Assembly (NCBI GenBank): GCA_963205175.1 | Contig: CAUJIW010000084.1 | Span: 1 to 64,000, forward strand | DNA: 64,000 nt | DNA from: Pseudomonadota bacterium | Lineage (GTDB): Bacteria; Pseudomonadota; Alphaproteobacteria; Sphingomonadales; Sphingomonadaceae | Reading direction: 5' to 3' | Shown here: positions 6,914 to 16,278 of the stretch, one piece after another | How the letters are laid out: each line of letters begins with the position of its first letter | How positions within the stretch are numbered: the first letter of the stretch is position 1 | Notes under the pieces: model-generated | Database searches by the model: none | The model's input: the letters and a program-made list of their open reading frames with translations, nothing else | What the model was told of the DNA's origin: nothing | Position numbers and translations under genes: made by a program

Positions 6914-8488
6914 TCAGGCCGCCGCGGCTTCCACCGGCGCCAGGCGGATCAGGTAATCGAAGGCCGACAGCGCCGCCTTCGAGCCTTCGCCCATGGCGAT
7001 GATGATCTGCTTGTAGGGCACGGTCGTCGCGTCACCGGCGGCGAACACGCCCGGCAGCGAGGTCTGGCCCCTGGCGTCGATCTCGATCTCGCCACGCGGC
7101 GACAGCGCCAGCGTGCCTTTCAGCCACTCGGTGTTGGGCACCAGGCCGATCTGCACGAAGATGCCTTCCAGCTCGACCCGGTGCAGGCTGTCGTCGGTAC
7201 GGTTCTTGTAGCTCAGCCCGGTCACCTTGCTGCCGTCGCCGTGCACCTCGGTGGTCAGCGCCGAGGTGATGACAGTGACGTTGGGCAGGCTGAACAGCTT
7301 GCGCTGCAGCACTGCGTCGGCGCGCAGCTGGGCGTCGAACTCGATCAGCGTGACGTGGGCGACGATGCCGGCAAGATCGATCGCCGCCTCGACACCGGAA
7401 TTGCCGCCGCCGATCACCGCCACCCGCTTGCCCTTGAACAGCGGGCCATCGCAATGCGGGCAGTAGGCGACGCCCTTGTTGCGATACTCGTTCTCGCCCG
7501 GCACGTTCATCTGCCGCCAGCGCGCGCCAGTGGCCAGGATGACGCTCTTGGTCTTCAGCGAGGCGCCGCTTTCCAGCTTGACCTCGATCAGCCCGTCGGC
7601 GCCGGCCGGCACCAGCCCGCTGGCCTTCTGCAGGTTCATGATGTCGACGTCGTAATCCTTGACGTGCGTCTCCAGCGCCGTGGCGAGCTTCGGCCCTTCG
7701 GTGTGCGGCACCGAGATGAAGTTCTCGATCGCCATGGTGTCGAGCACCTGGCCGCCGAAGCGCTCGGCCGCCACGCCGGTGCGGATGCCCTTGCGCGCGG
7801 CATAGATCGCCGCGGCAGCGCCCGCCGGGCCACCGCCGACCACCAGTACGTCGAAGGCCTCCTTGGCCTTGATCTTCTCGGCGGCGCGCGCAACCGCGCC
7901 GGTGTCGATTTTCGCGAGAATTTCCTCGATGCCCATGCGGCCCTGCGCGAACGGCTCGCCGTTCAGCAGCACCGTCGGCACCGCCATCACCTTGCGCGCC
8001 TCGACCTCCGCCTGGAACAGCGCGCCATCGATGGCGACGTGGCGGATACGCGGGTTGATGCTGCTCATGGTGTTGAGCGCCTGCACCACGTCCGGGCAGT
8101 TCTGGCAGGACAGCGAGAAATAGGTCTCGAACAGATAGTCGCCGTCGAGCGCCTTGATCTGCTCGATGATTTCCGGCTCCACCTTGGGCGGGTGGCCGCC
8201 GACATGCAGCAGTGCGAGCACCAGCGAGGTGAATTCGTGGCCCAGCGGAATGCCGGCGAAGCGGACACCGATGTCGGTGCCGACGCGGTTGATCGCGAAG
8301 CTGGGCTTGCGGGCGTCGTCGTCGCGACGGGCGACGGACACCTTGTCCGATTGGGCGGCGATATCCTCCAGCAGGCCGAACAGCTCCTGGGACTTGGCGC
8401 TGTCGTCGAGCGAGGCCACCAGCTCGATGGGCTGCCGCAGATGGCCCAGATAGGCCTTCAGTTGGTCCTTCAGACTAGCGTCCAGCAT
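6914..8488 (-). CDS. ahpF: Alkyl hydroperoxide reductase subunit F
   Basis: A 524-residue flavoprotein disulfide reductase that passes electrons from NAD(P)H through FAD to AhpC in the cytoplasm. The N-terminal double-thioredoxin domain carries the active pair CQNC (Cys128/Cys131). The thioredoxin-reductase-like body has the FAD motif [10 protein letters not shown] and the redox pair CPHC (Cys343/Cys346) followed by DGP. A GGNSG NAD(P)-binding motif comes shortly after. Length equals the usual 520-525. The ATG at 8488 is preceded by GGAG; an upstream extension to 8587 overlaps ahpC and is out of family. It lies 85 bp downstream of ahpC in the same direction. Confidence 0.97.
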   Translation of the reverse strand: MLDASLKDQLKAYLGHLRQPIELVASLDDSAKSQELFGLLEDIAAQSDKVSVARRDDDARKPSFAINRVGTDIGVRFAGIPLGHEFTSLVLALLHVGGHPPKVEPEIIEQIKALDGDYLFETYFSLSCQNCPDVVQALNTMSSINPRIRHVAIDGALFQAEVEARKVMAVPTVLLNGEPFAQGRMGIEEILAKIDTGAVARAAEKIKAKEAFDVLVVGGGPAGAAAAIYAARKGIRTGVAAERFGGQVLDTMAIENFISVPHTEGPKLATALETHVKDYDVDIMNLQKASGLVPAGADGLIEVKLESGASLKTKSVILATGARWRQMNVPGENEYRNKGVAYCPHCDGPLFKGKRVAVIGGGNSGVEAAIDLAGIVAHVTLIEFDAQLRADAVLQRKLFSLPNVTVITSALTTEVHGDGSKVTGLSYKNRTDDSLHRVELEGIFVQIGLVPNTEWLKGTLALSPRGEIEIDARGQTSLPGVFAAGDATTVPYKQIIIAMGEGSKAALSAFDYLIRLAPVEAAAA

Positions 8489-8526
8489 GATACGCTCCAA
8501 TCGGTACAGAATTTCGGGGGGCGAGA

Positions 8527-8554
8527 CCGCCGCCGGGGCCAGGCCCGGCGGCGG
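8527..8554 (-). promoter_or_regulatory. Hairpin between ahpC and ahpF
   Basis: An 11-bp perfect G+C stem (8527-8537 with 8544-8554) with a 6-nt loop fills the short ahpC-ahpF spacer. There is no T-run on the transcribed side, so partial attenuation or protection of the ahpC 3' end is more likely than full termination. It would give the usual excess of AhpC over AhpF. Confidence 0.5.
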
Positions 8555-8573
8555 ATGCCCTTGATGGTCAGGC

Positions 8574-9137
8574 TTAGATCTTGCCAACCAGGTCGAGCGA
8601 CGGCGCCAGGGTCTTGTCGCCTTCTTCCCACTTGGCCGGGCAGACTTCGCCCGGGTGGCTCGCCCAGTACTGCGCGGCCTTCACCTTGCGCAGCAGCTCG
8701 GTGGCGTTGCGGCCAACGCCTTCCGGGGTGATCTCGACGATCTGGATCACGCCGTTGGGGTCAACCACGAAGGTGCCGCGGTCGGCAAGGCCGACGCCGG
8801 CGCGCAGGATCTCGAAGTTGTTCGAGAGGTTGTGGTTCTGGTCGCCGAGCATGAAGTACTTGATCTTGCCGATGGCCGGCGAGGTGTCGTGCCAGGCCTT
8901 GTGGCAGAAATGGGTGTCGGTCGACACGCCGTAGATCTCGACGCCCAGCTTCTGGAACTCGGCGTAGTTGTCGGCGAGGTCTTCCAGCTCGGTCGGGCAG
9001 ACGAAGGTGAAGTCGGCCGGGTAGAAGAAGAAGATCGACCACTTGCCCTTCACGTCGGCGTCGGTGACGTCGAGGAACTTGCCTTCCTTGAAGGCGGTCG
9101 CTTTGAACGGCTTAATTTCGGTATTGATCAAGGACAT
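8574..9137 (-). CDS. ahpC: Peroxiredoxin, alkyl hydroperoxide reductase subunit C
   Basis: A 187-residue typical 2-Cys peroxiredoxin of the AhpC/Prx1 group that reduces hydrogen peroxide and organic peroxides. The peroxidatic Cys47 lies in DFTFVCPTE and the resolving Cys166 in GEVCPAKW, both at the positions known for the enteric enzyme. The start at 9137 follows a clear AGGAG site. It is the first gene of the ahpC-ahpF pair. An imperfect 37-bp dyad around a TATATA core at 9201-9237 lies in its promoter region and is a candidate operator for a peroxide regulator. Confidence 0.98.
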   Translation of the reverse strand: MSLINTEIKPFKATAFKEGKFLDVTDADVKGKWSIFFFYPADFTFVCPTELEDLADNYAEFQKLGVEIYGVSTDTHFCHKAWHDTSPAIGKIKYFMLGDQNHNLSNNFEILRAGVGLADRGTFVVDPNGVIQIVEITPEGVGRNATELLRKVKAAQYWASHPGEVCPAKWEEGDKTLAPSLDLVGKI

Positions 9138-9200
9138 CGTTATCTCCTGGCCTTGGGTTGAACGCAGGGTCTCTCTAGCGGCTTGACGCTTGTTAAAGAA

Positions 9201-9237
9201 ATTGATTTTTACGCCTATATACAGCGGTAAAATCGAT
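9201..9237. promoter_or_regulatory. Imperfect dyad upstream of ahpC
   Basis: ATTGATTTTTACGC (9201-9214) and GCGGTAAAATCGAT (9224-9237) are inverted repeats matching at about 11 of 14 positions around a CTATATACA core. It lies 64-100 bp upstream of the ahpC start in an AT-rich patch within G+C-rich DNA. The size fits a tetrameric LysR-type regulator such as OxyR, but the regulator gene is not in this window. Confidence 0.5.
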
Positions 9238-9270
9238 TAGTTGCATCGGGCCGCGCAACGCCGCGCTGCT

Positions 9271-9300
9271 GCGCGCCTCCCGCTCGTGGTGGAGGCGCGC
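9271..9300. terminator. Hairpin downstream of the RND operon (second)
   Basis: GCGCGCCTCC (9271-9280) and GGAGGCGCGC (9291-9300) form a perfect 10-bp stem with a 10-nt loop. It follows the stronger hairpin at 9316-9350 on the transcribed strand and may insulate ahpC from the efflux operon. Confidence 0.45.
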
Positions 9301-9315
9301 GGCGATGGCAAGCCA

Positions 9316-9350
9316 CCCCGACACTGCGACGTTCGGTCGCAGTGTCGGGG
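9316..9350 (-). terminator. Terminator of the RND efflux operon
   Basis: A perfect 15-bp stem (9316-9330 with 9336-9350) with a 5-nt loop lies 18 bp after the stop of the RND gene on the minus strand. The following sequence has only a short T-rich part. Confidence 0.65.
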
Positions 9351-9368
9351 CGGTGCGTGACTTGGGTT

Positions 9369-12300
9369 TTATTCCGCCGGGTTGGCGGCCGGCCGGCCGG
9401 CACCCACGGTCGCGGTGCGTGGCCGGTGATCGGCGGCGAGATAGGAATATACCACCGGCACGATAAACAGGGTGAACAGGGTGCCGATGGTCATGCCGCT
9501 GGCAATGACCAGGCCCATGGAAAACCGGCTGACCGCGCCGGCGCCGCCGGCCAGCAGCAGTGGCATCACGCCCGCCACCATGGCGGCGGTCGTCATGAGG
9601 ATCGGCCGCAGGCGGATGGCGGCCGCCTCGACGATCGCGGCCCGCTTCTCCAGCCCGCGGGTTGCTTGCAGTTCGTTGGCGAAGGACACCATCAGGATGC
9701 CGTGTTTGGAGATCAGGCCCGCCAGAGTCAGCAGGCCGATCTGCGTGTAGATATTGATCGAGAAGCCGCTTGGCTGCGTCGGCCAGATACTGCCGATGTT
9801 GAGCACGAACAGGGCGCCGCACACCGACATCGGTACCGAAACCAGCACGATGATCGGGTCCCGGAAGCTTTCATACTGCGCTGCCAGTACCAGGAAGATG
9901 ATGATGAGCGCGAAAACGAACGCTGTGGCCAGCGTCGCGCCCTCCTGCTTGAACTGGCGGCTTTCGCCCGCATAGTCGTAGGTGAAGCCCTCCGGCAGCA
10001 TGGTCTTGGCCTTGGTTTCCAGGAACTCCAGCACCTCGCCCTGGGTGCGGCCGGGGAAGGGGACACCCGACAGGGTGGCGGAATTGAGCTGCTGGAAGGT
10101 CTTGAGGCCGTTGGGCTGGATCGAACGGCTGACGGTGACGAACGTCGACAGCGGGATCAGGTCGCCGCTGGCCGCGCGCACATAGTAGCTGCCCAGCAGC
10201 TCGGCATTGACGCGATAGCTGCGCGGCACCTGCGGGATGACACGATAGCTGCGGCCCTCAAGGTCGAACAGATTGACGTAGTTGCCGCCCAGCAGCGTCG
10301 ACAGCGTGTTGCCGATGTCGGCCATGCTGACGCCGAGCTGGTTGGCCTTGGCGCGGTCAATGCGGATGTCGACCTGCGGCTTGTCAAAGCGCAGGTCGAT
10401 GTCGGAGAAGATGAACAGCCCGCTCTTGTCGGCTTCAGCCTGCAACTGGTCCACCACCTTGGAGAGCGTGTCGTAACTCTCCAGCGTCTGGATGACGAAC
10501 TGTACCGGCATGCCGCCACCGCCCGGCGTCGGCAGGGACGGAACGTTGAACACCGATGCCTGGACACCGGGCAGCTCGCGCAGCTTCGCCTGAAGCTCGG
10601 GCACAATCTCCTTGGGGCCGCGATCGCGTTCTTCCCAGGGCTTGGTCAGGAAGCCGCCGAAGCCCTGGGCGCCGCCTACGCCATTGATCATGAAGGTGGC
10701 CTGATATTCCGGGAAGGTCTTGAAGATCGGATGAAACTGCTCGGCATAGGTGTCGAGATAGTCCAGCGTCACCGATTCCGGTGCTCGCCACAGCATGAAC
10801 AGGAAGCCCTGATCCTCGTCGGGCGCCAGTTCCTTGCGGGTGGCGTCGTAGAACATCACGCATCCGCCCAGCACCACCGCGCCCAGCACCAGCAGGGTGC
10901 GGCGGGCGCGCAGCGCCTGTTCCAGCACGCGGGCATAGCCGTCGTGCAATCGCTCGAAGCGTTCATCGAGCCAGCGGGCGAAACTGCCCTGGCTCGCCTG
11001 GCCGGCGTGGGGGCGCAGGATCCTGGCGCACATCATCGGCGACAGTGTCAGGGCGACGATGCCGGAGATGATCACCGCCGCCGCCAGCGTGAAGGCGAAC
11101 TCCTGGAACAGAATGCCGGTCAGGCCGGAAACGAAGCCGATTGGCGCATAGACCGCGGCCAGCGTGACGGTCATGCCGATCACCGGCAGGGCGATCTCGC
11201 GGGCGCCCTGCAGGGCCGCCTTGTAGGGCGTCATCCCCTCCTCGATGTGGCGGGAGATGTTCTCGACGACGACGATGGCGTCGTCGACGACGAGGCCAAT
11301 GGCTAGCACCAACGCCAGCAATGTCAGCAGGTTGATGGAGTAGCCGAGCACTTGCAGCAGGAACAGCACGCCGATCAGCGACAGCGGGATGGTGACGATC
11401 GGAATCAGCGTCGAGCGCACGTTGCCAAGGAACAGATAAACGATGACGATGACGATCAGCGCCGCTTCGGCGACGGTCTTCACCACCTCAAGAATCGCGC
11501 TGCGGATATACTCGGTGGCGTCGTAGTTGATCTCGATGTTGAGGCCCTTGGGGGCCTGCTGCTTCAGTTGCGCCACGACTTCCCGTACCTTGGGAATGAC
11601 CGACAGCGCGTTGGAGGACGGCGTGTTCTGGATCTCGATGAACACCGCGCGCTCGCCGGTGGCGAACGCGGAGAAATCGTTGGACTCCGGCCCGAGGTCC
11701 AGTTCGGCGACGTCGCGCAGGCGCACCAGCGCGCCATCGCGCGATGCCACGACCAGTTGGGCGAACTCCTCGACACTCGCGAGGTCGGTCTTGGCGTCGA
11801 TGGTCGCCTTGACGTACTGCCCCTTCATCTCGCCCGGCGCGGCGGTGAAGTTGTTGGCCTCCAGCGCCTGACGCACGTCGGTCGCCGTCACGCCCAGCGC
11901 CGCCATGCGGTCGGGCTTAAGCCACACACGCATGGAGAAGGTCTGGGCACCGAGAATATTGGCCTTGGCGACGCCATCGACCGTCTGCAGCGCCGGCTGC
12001 ACCACCCGGGTCAGATAGTCGGTGATCTGGGCGGGGTTCAGCACCTTGCTGGAGAAGTCGATGTACATGATCCCGTTGCCCTCGCTGGACTCGCGGGTCA
12101 CGGTGGGATCGAAGGCCTCGCGCGGCAGTTCGCTGCGCACCTGGTTGACCTTGGACATGGCGTCGGTCACGGCGCGATCGGCATCGGCGCCAAGGCGCAA
12201 CTGGAGCGTGACTTCACTGAACCCCTGGCTGGACGACGAGCTGATGGTGTCCACGCCCTCGGTGCCGGCGACGGCCTGCTGGATCTTGGTGGTGATGAAG

Positions 12301-12482
12301 CTCTTGACCACCTCGGGGCTGGCACCCGTGTAAATGGTCTGGATGCGGATCTGCGAGTTCTCGACGAACGGGAACTGGCGGATCGACAGCGAGCTCAGTG
12401 CTTGCGCGCCCAGGAGCAGGATCAGCAGGCTAACGACGATCGACAGGACCGGGCGTCGAATGAACAGGTCGGTGAAGGTCAC
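9369..12482 (-). CDS. RND efflux pump inner-membrane transporter, HAE1 family
   Basis: A 1037-residue proton-driven multidrug transporter of the AcrB/MexB-like superfamily, nearest in style to the MdtB/MexK branch. TM1 is at residues about 10-30. A large periplasmic loop follows, then TM2-6 around residues 335-480 with the proton-relay motif GLVVDDAIVVVENI (paired Asp in TM4). The second half repeats the layout, with the typical AAQYESFRDP before TM9-12. A GTG start at 12482 follows AGGAG. It lies 47 bp downstream of the adaptor gene, forming a two-gene operon. No outer-membrane TolC-type gene is adjacent, so the channel must be supplied from elsewhere. Substrates are not predictable. Confidence 0.95.
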   Translation of the reverse strand: MTFTDLFIRRPVLSIVVSLLILLLGAQALSSLSIRQFPFVENSQIRIQTIYTGASPEVVKSFITTKIQQAVAGTEGVDTISSSSSQGFSEVTLQLRLGADADRAVTDAMSKVNQVRSELPREAFDPTVTRESSEGNGIMYIDFSSKVLNPAQITDYLTRVVQPALQTVDGVAKANILGAQTFSMRVWLKPDRMAALGVTATDVRQALEANNFTAAPGEMKGQYVKATIDAKTDLASVEEFAQLVVASRDGALVRLRDVAELDLGPESNDFSAFATGERAVFIEIQNTPSSNALSVIPKVREVVAQLKQQAPKGLNIEINYDATEYIRSAILEVVKTVAEAALIVIVIVYLFLGNVRSTLIPIVTIPLSLIGVLFLLQVLGYSINLLTLLALVLAIGLVVDDAIVVVENISRHIEEGMTPYKAALQGAREIALPVIGMTVTLAAVYAPIGFVSGLTGILFQEFAFTLAAAVIISGIVALTLSPMMCARILRPHAGQASQGSFARWLDERFERLHDGYARVLEQALRARRTLLVLGAVVLGGCVMFYDATRKELAPDEDQGFLFMLWRAPESVTLDYLDTYAEQFHPIFKTFPEYQATFMINGVGGAQGFGGFLTKPWEERDRGPKEIVPELQAKLRELPGVQASVFNVPSLPTPGGGGMPVQFVIQTLESYDTLSKVVDQLQAEADKSGLFIFSDIDLRFDKPQVDIRIDRAKANQLGVSMADIGNTLSTLLGGNYVNLFDLEGRSYRVIPQVPRSYRVNAELLGSYYVRAASGDLIPLSTFVTVSRSIQPNGLKTFQQLNSATLSGVPFPGRTQGEVLEFLETKAKTMLPEGFTYDYAGESRQFKQEGATLATAFVFALIIIFLVLAAQYESFRDPIIVLVSVPMSVCGALFVLNIGSIWPTQPSGFSINIYTQIGLLTLAGLISKHGILMVSFANELQATRGLEKRAAIVEAAAIRLRPILMTTAAMVAGVMPLLLAGGAGAVSRFSMGLVIASGMTIGTLFTLFIVPVVYSYLAADHRPRTATVGAGRPAANPAE

Positions 12483-12529
12483 CGGGCTTCTCCTGGGGGC
12501 TTGGGCGCGAAGCCGCGCCCGGCTGGGCG

Positions 12530-13684
12530 TCAGTAGTTGGGCAGTTTGTCGGGGGTTGGCGTCAGCGGTATCCGGTTGCTGATCACCGCCTTGCCGCCGT
12601 CACGCAACTTGATCAGGCCGGCGGTGGCCACCAGCTCGCCGGCACGCAGACCGGACACGATGGCGACGCGACCGCCTTCGACCTCACCAGGTGTGACGGT
12701 GCGCCGTTCCACGGCATGGATCTGCCCGGCCGGTTTCTCCGACATCTGGTTGGCCAGCGGGGTCAGGACGAACACGGAGTCGCCGTAGAGGCTGTAGCTG
12801 ATCGCGGTTTCCGGCACGGTGACCACGGACTCGACGCTTTGCCCGATGGCGGCGACATTGACGAACATGCCCGGCGTCAGCGCGCCATCCGGGTTGGGCA
12901 GAGTCGCCTGAACGCGGATGTTGCGGGTCGCCTCGTCGATGCGGGCGTCAATCGAGGTGATCGTGCCCCCGAACACCCGGCCGGGCGCGGCATCGGTGCG
13001 CGCCTCGATCTTCTGGCCGCCGCGCAGCGCGCGCAGCTTCTGCTCGGGCACGAAGAAGGTCACGTAGATCGGGTCCACCGCCTGCAAGGTGACGATGGCG
13101 GTGCCGGGGCTGACATATTGTCCGAGGTCTACCTGCCGGATGCCCAGCCGCCCGGCGAACGGCGCGCGGATGACCTTTTTCTGCAGGTCGGCGCGGGCGC
13201 GCTGCAGCTGTGCTTGCGCCTGATCGCGCGCGGCGATGGCATTGTCGACATTGGCCTGCGAAACGAAGCCCTTGCCCACCAGCGAGACGGCGCGGTCGAG
13301 ATTCTGCTGGGCGTTCTTCAGGGTGGCCTGATACAGCCGGATGTCGGCTTCTTCCGACGTGGTGTCGAGGCGGAGGATGACCGCGCCCTTGGCCACGGCC
13401 TGGCCGGAGGCAAAAGCGATCTCGCGCACCACGCCACCGACTTCCGCCGCCACGTCGACGCCGTTGATCGCCTGCACCGAGCCGACTGCCGTAATGGCCG
13501 CGATGCGCTGTTCCGTGCGCGCGGCCTCGGCGCTGATCACCTCGGGTGGCTGTTCGGCGCCGCGGATGAACTTTTCCAGCAGCATGGGCTGGATGACGTA
13601 ATTGTAGAGTCCCAGCAGGCCGAACAAGGCGGCGAGCACGATCAGGCCGATGTAGGACTTCCGCAGACGCATGGTGAGAGCCAT
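12530..13684 (-). CDS. RND efflux periplasmic adaptor (HlyD/MexA family)
   Basis: A 384-residue membrane-fusion protein linking the RND pump to an outer-membrane channel. An N-terminal membrane anchor (about residues 9-29, SYIGLIVLAALFGLLGLYNY) is followed by the lipoyl half-motif GGVVREIAFASGQAVAKGAVILRLD. An alpha-hairpin (about 110-160) comes next, then the second lipoyl half (IRAPFAGRLGIRQVDLGQYV) and beta-barrel segments. No lipobox cysteine is seen. MALTMRL at 13684 or MRLRK at 13672 could be the start; neither has a strong ribosome-binding site. It is the first gene of the efflux operon. The region from 13685 to the tRNA promoter has no gene. Confidence 0.92.
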   Translation of the reverse strand: MALTMRLRKSYIGLIVLAALFGLLGLYNYVIQPMLLEKFIRGAEQPPEVISAEAARTEQRIAAITAVGSVQAINGVDVAAEVGGVVREIAFASGQAVAKGAVILRLDTTSEEADIRLYQATLKNAQQNLDRAVSLVGKGFVSQANVDNAIAARDQAQAQLQRARADLQKKVIRAPFAGRLGIRQVDLGQYVSPGTAIVTLQAVDPIYVTFFVPEQKLRALRGGQKIEARTDAAPGRVFGGTITSIDARIDEATRNIRVQATLPNPDGALTPGMFVNVAAIGQSVESVVTVPETAISYSLYGDSVFVLTPLANQMSEKPAGQIHAVERRTVTPGEVEGGRVAIVSGLRAGELVATAGLIKLRDGGKAVISNRIPLTPTPDKLPNY

Positions 13685-13845
13685 CAATTGCAGGTGGGGG
13701 AGACGAAGAGACGCCGCGCCGGCGTGGCGCTGCACTGCAATAAAATTTCGCCGGTCGTCTGGCAACCCGGATTGCGCCCGCCGGTGACAGCGACAGGCGA
13801 ACGTTCTGTGTCCGCCGCGCGCCCGGCCACGCGACGGTTTTCGCT

Positions 13846-13873
13846 TGCTCTCCTGCGGGCGCAATTCTATACG
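13846..13873 (+). promoter_or_regulatory. Promoter of tRNA-Trp (secE-nusG)
   Basis: TTGCTC (13846-13851), a 16-bp spacer and TATACG (13868-13873) form a sigma-70-type promoter about 40 bp before the tRNA. An 8-bp hairpin, GCCTTCGG/CCGAAGGC (13878-13898), lies between promoter and tRNA. Confidence 0.55.
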
Positions 13874-13914
13874 ACGCGCCTTCGGACTCGCCGAAGGCAT
13901 ATGCCTGCGGTCGG

Positions 13915-13990
13915 AGGAGTGTAGCTCAGCTGGTAGAGCATCGGTCTCCAAAACCGAGGGCCGGGGGTTCGAGTCCCTCCACTCCTGCCA
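13915..13990 (+). tRNA. tRNA-Trp (CCA anticodon)
   Basis: A 76-nt cloverleaf. The acceptor arm AGGAGTG pairs with CACTCCT, and the 3' CCA is encoded. The D arm is GCTC...GAGC and the anticodon stem-loop is CGGTCTCCAAAACCG with anticodon CCA. The T loop is GGTTCGAGTCC. It sits just upstream of secE-nusG, the normal place for tRNA-Trp in proteobacteria, and is probably cotranscribed with them. Confidence 0.98.
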
Positions 13991-14156
13991 TCCAATCTGA
14001 TTGTGAAATCAATTGGTTGGCGGCGCGGGCGCGGCGGGCGAGTGCGGTTGGGACGGTCTGACGCCACGAAGTGAGGATGTGGCTGTTGGACTGTTTTGTT
14101 TTGCCTGAATCGTCCTTTGGGTGATTCGGGTGCGATTGATGCGGAGTGACGGCGCG

Positions 14157-14381
14157 ATGGCGAGTGGCAGTGGGACGGAGGCCGGACGGCCGAAGGTCAG
14201 CCCTGGCGATTTCGTCCGCCAGGTGCGTCAGGAAACGCGCAAGGTTGCATGGCCGACCCGTCGGGAGACCATGGTGACCACCATCATGGTGTTCATCCTG
14301 ACCACGGTGCTGGCGCTGTTTTTCCTGGGCGTTGACTGGGTGCTCGCGTCTATCGTCAAGTGGTTGGTTAATCTGGGTTAA
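14157..14381 (+). CDS. secE: Preprotein translocase subunit SecE
   Basis: A 74-residue inner-membrane protein, the essential clamp of the SecYEG channel. The conserved amphipathic segment (FVRQVRQETRKVAWPTRRE) is followed by one membrane span (TTIMVFILTTVLALFFLGVD). This is the short one-span form usual outside enterobacteria. The ATG at 14157 is preferred because GGAG lies about 10 bp upstream; starts at 14121 or 14139 would add residues not usual in the family. nusG follows after 64 bp, forming the classic secE-nusG pair. Confidence 0.95.
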   Translation: MASGSGTEAGRPKVSPGDFVRQVRQETRKVAWPTRRETMVTTIMVFILTTVLALFFLGVDWVLASIVKWLVNLG

Positions 14382-14445
14382 TTCGGTCAGGTGTCGCGGG
14401 GCATCCCGTGGCGTTCTAGCCAGAGCAGGACTTTCAAGGACCGAG

Positions 14446-14982
14446 ATGACAGCGCGTTGGTACATCATTCACGCCTACTCCGGGTTCGAGAACAAGGTGC
14501 GTGACGCGATCAGGGCCGAGGCCGAGCGGCTCGGCCTGTCGGCACTCGTGCCGCAGGTGGAGGTGCCCACCGAGAAGGTGACGGAGGTGCGCCGTAACAA
14601 GAAGGTGGTGACGGACCGCACCTCCTTCCCCGGTTACGTGCTGGCCAAGATGGATATGACCGACGACGTCTATCACCTGGTGCGCAACACGCCCAAGGTG
14701 ACCGGCTTCCTGGGGCCCAAGGGCAAGCCGCAGGCGATCAGCGAGGCCGAGGCCGCGCGCATCCTGCACATGCAGACCGCCGAGGCGGCGCCCAAGGCCA
14801 AGGCACGGGCCGAGTTCGAGATCGGCGATTCCGTGCGGGTGCTTGACGGTCCGTTCGCGTCGTTCAACGGCCTCGTGGAAGAGATCGATTTCGATCGCGC
14901 CAGGGTCAAGGTGTCGGTGTCGATCTTCGGTCGCGCCACCCCGGTCGAACTGGACTTCGAGCAGGTCGAGCGCGTCAAGTAA
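14446..14982 (+). CDS. nusG: Transcription termination/antitermination factor NusG
   Basis: A 178-residue transcription factor that binds RNA polymerase and couples it to Rho or to ribosomal S10. The NGN domain opens with ARWYIIHAYSGFENKV. A short linker follows, then a C-terminal KOW domain (FEIGDSVRVLDGPFASFNGLVEEID, about 126-150). The ATG at 14446 has AAGGA at the right spacing; longer in-frame extensions overlap secE. Length is normal (175-185). It lies in the operon leading to the ribosomal protein and RNA polymerase genes. Confidence 0.98.
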   Translation: MTARWYIIHAYSGFENKVRDAIRAEAERLGLSALVPQVEVPTEKVTEVRRNKKVVTDRTSFPGYVLAKMDMTDDVYHLVRNTPKVTGFLGPKGKPQAISEAEAARILHMQTAEAAPKAKARAEFEIGDSVRVLDGPFASFNGLVEEIDFDRARVKVSVSIFGRATPVELDFEQVERVK

Positions 14983-14989
14983 GAGCTTA

Positions 14990-15018
14990 CCCGCCAGCCG
15001 CGCGGTTGGGCTGGCGGG
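14990..15018 (+). terminator. Hairpin between nusG and rplK
   Basis: CCCGCCAGCC (14990-14999) and GGCTGGCGGG (15009-15018) form a 10-bp perfect stem 8 bp after the nusG stop. No T-run follows. It may allow partial termination or processing before the rplKA unit, whose mRNA is normally autoregulated by L1. Confidence 0.5.
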
Positions 15019-15141
15019 CGAACGTGGGAGGCAGAGCCATCTGCCGTTATGAACCACGGCAACCGCACCTGCCGGCGGGGTTCGCCGGCGTGCAACGCCC
15101 ATCGGCTCCTTGCGGGCCGGCGGGCATGGAAGGTTGGAACA

Positions 15142-15573
15142 ATGGCCAAGAAGATTACGGGCTATATCAAGCTCCAGGTCGGCGCCGGCGCTGCCAATCC
15201 GAGCCCGCCGATCGGTCCGGCGCTCGGTCAGCGCGGTGTCAACATCATGGAGTTCTGCAAGGCGTTCAACGCCAAGACCGGCGACATGGAAAAGGGGATG
15301 CCGATTCCGGTCGTCATCACCGTCTATGCCGACCGCTCCTTCTCCTTCGAGATGAAGACGCCGCCGGCGACCTATCTGCTGTCCAAGGCTGCCAGCGTGA
15401 AGAAGGGCACGGCCACGCCGGGCCGTGGCTTCATCGGCAAGGTGACCAAATCGGACGTGCGCAAGATCGCCGAGACCAAGATGCCGGATCTGAACACGAC
15501 CGACATCGAGGCCGCCATGCGCTCGATTGAAGGTTCCGCCCGGTCCATGGGCCTCGAAGTGGTGGAGGGCTAA
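15142..15573 (+). CDS. rplK: 50S ribosomal protein L11
   Basis: A 143-residue ribosomal protein at the base of the L7/L12 stalk, contacting 23S rRNA and the GTPase factors. The N-terminus ([13 protein letters not shown]) and the proline-rich loop ([21 protein letters not shown]) are diagnostic. The C-terminal rRNA-binding domain ends in MGLEVVEG. The ATG at 15142 follows GGAAGGTTGGAA. It ends 3 bp before rplA. In other bacteria L1 represses this pair by binding the rplK leader; the spacer is G+C-rich and could fold, but I do not identify the L1 site. Confidence 0.99.
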   Translation: MAKKITGYIKLQVGAGAANPSPPIGPALGQRGVNIMEFCKAFNAKTGDMEKGMPIPVVITVYADRSFSFEMKTPPATYLLSKAASVKKGTATPGRGFIGKVTKSDVRKIAETKMPDLNTTDIEAAMRSIEGSARSMGLEVVEG

Positions 15574-15576
15574 ACC

Positions 15577-16278
15577 ATGGCCAAGTTGACCAAGCGCATG
15601 CAGAAGCTGGTTCCGACCGTTGATCGGAAGAAGCTCTACTCGATCGACGAGGCGATCTCGATCGTCAAGACCAACGCGGTCGCCAAGTTTGATGAGACCA
15701 TCGAGGTCGCCATCAACCTGAATGTTGATCCGCGTCACGCCGACCAGATGGTCCGCGGCGTCACCACCCTGCCCAAGGGCACCGGCAAGACCGTTCGCGT
15801 CGCCGTGTTCGCCAAGGAAGGCAAGGCGGATGAAGCCAAGGCCGCCGGTGCCGATGTCGTCGGCGCGGAGGAGCTGGTGGACGCGGTGTCGAAGGGTGAA
15901 ATCAACTTCGATCGCTGCATTGCCACGCCGGACATGATGGCGCTGCTGGGCCGCGTCGCCAAGATCCTCGGCCCCAAGGGCCTGATGCCGAACCCGAAGC
16001 TCGGCACCGTGACTCCCAACGTCGCCGACGCCGTCAAGGCGGCCAAGGGCGGTCAGGTGGAGTTCCGCGTCGAGAAGGCGGGCATCATCCACGCCCGCCT
16101 CGGCAAGGCGAGCTTCGCGGCGGAAGATCTGCGCGCGAACTTCGATGCCTTCGTCGATGCCATCATCAAGGCCAAGCCGTCGGGCGCCAAGGGTAAGTAT
16201 CTTGAGAAGATCGCCCTGTCGTCCAGCATGGGCCCGGGCGTGAAGGTGGATATCGCCAACGTCAGCGGCGCCATCTGA
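15577..16278 (+). CDS. rplA: 50S ribosomal protein L1
   Basis: A 233-residue two-domain protein of the L1 stalk, which helps move the E-site tRNA and represses its own operon. Features are the N-terminal [10 protein letters not shown], the conserved [13 protein letters not shown], the hinge [22 protein letters not shown], and the terminal [10 protein letters not shown]. Normal length. It starts 3 bp after rplK. A G+C hairpin at 16298-16317 (8-bp stem, GCGA loop) lies just after the stop and begins the L10 leader region. Confidence 0.99.
   Translation: MAKLTKRMQKLVPTVDRKKLYSIDEAISIVKTNAVAKFDETIEVAINLNVDPRHADQMVRGVTTLPKGTGKTVRVAVFAKEGKADEAKAAGADVVGAEELVDAVSKGEINFDRCIATPDMMALLGRVAKILGPKGLMPNPKLGTVTPNVADAVKAAKGGQVEFRVEKAGIIHARLGKASFAAEDLRANFDAFVDAIIKAKPSGAKGKYLEKIALSSSMGPGVKVDIANVSGAI

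Noticed and set aside
6875-8731. 618-codon frame antisense to ahpF
   Set aside because: ahpF has both redox pairs and FAD motifs. The antisense product is a typical high-G+C artefact.
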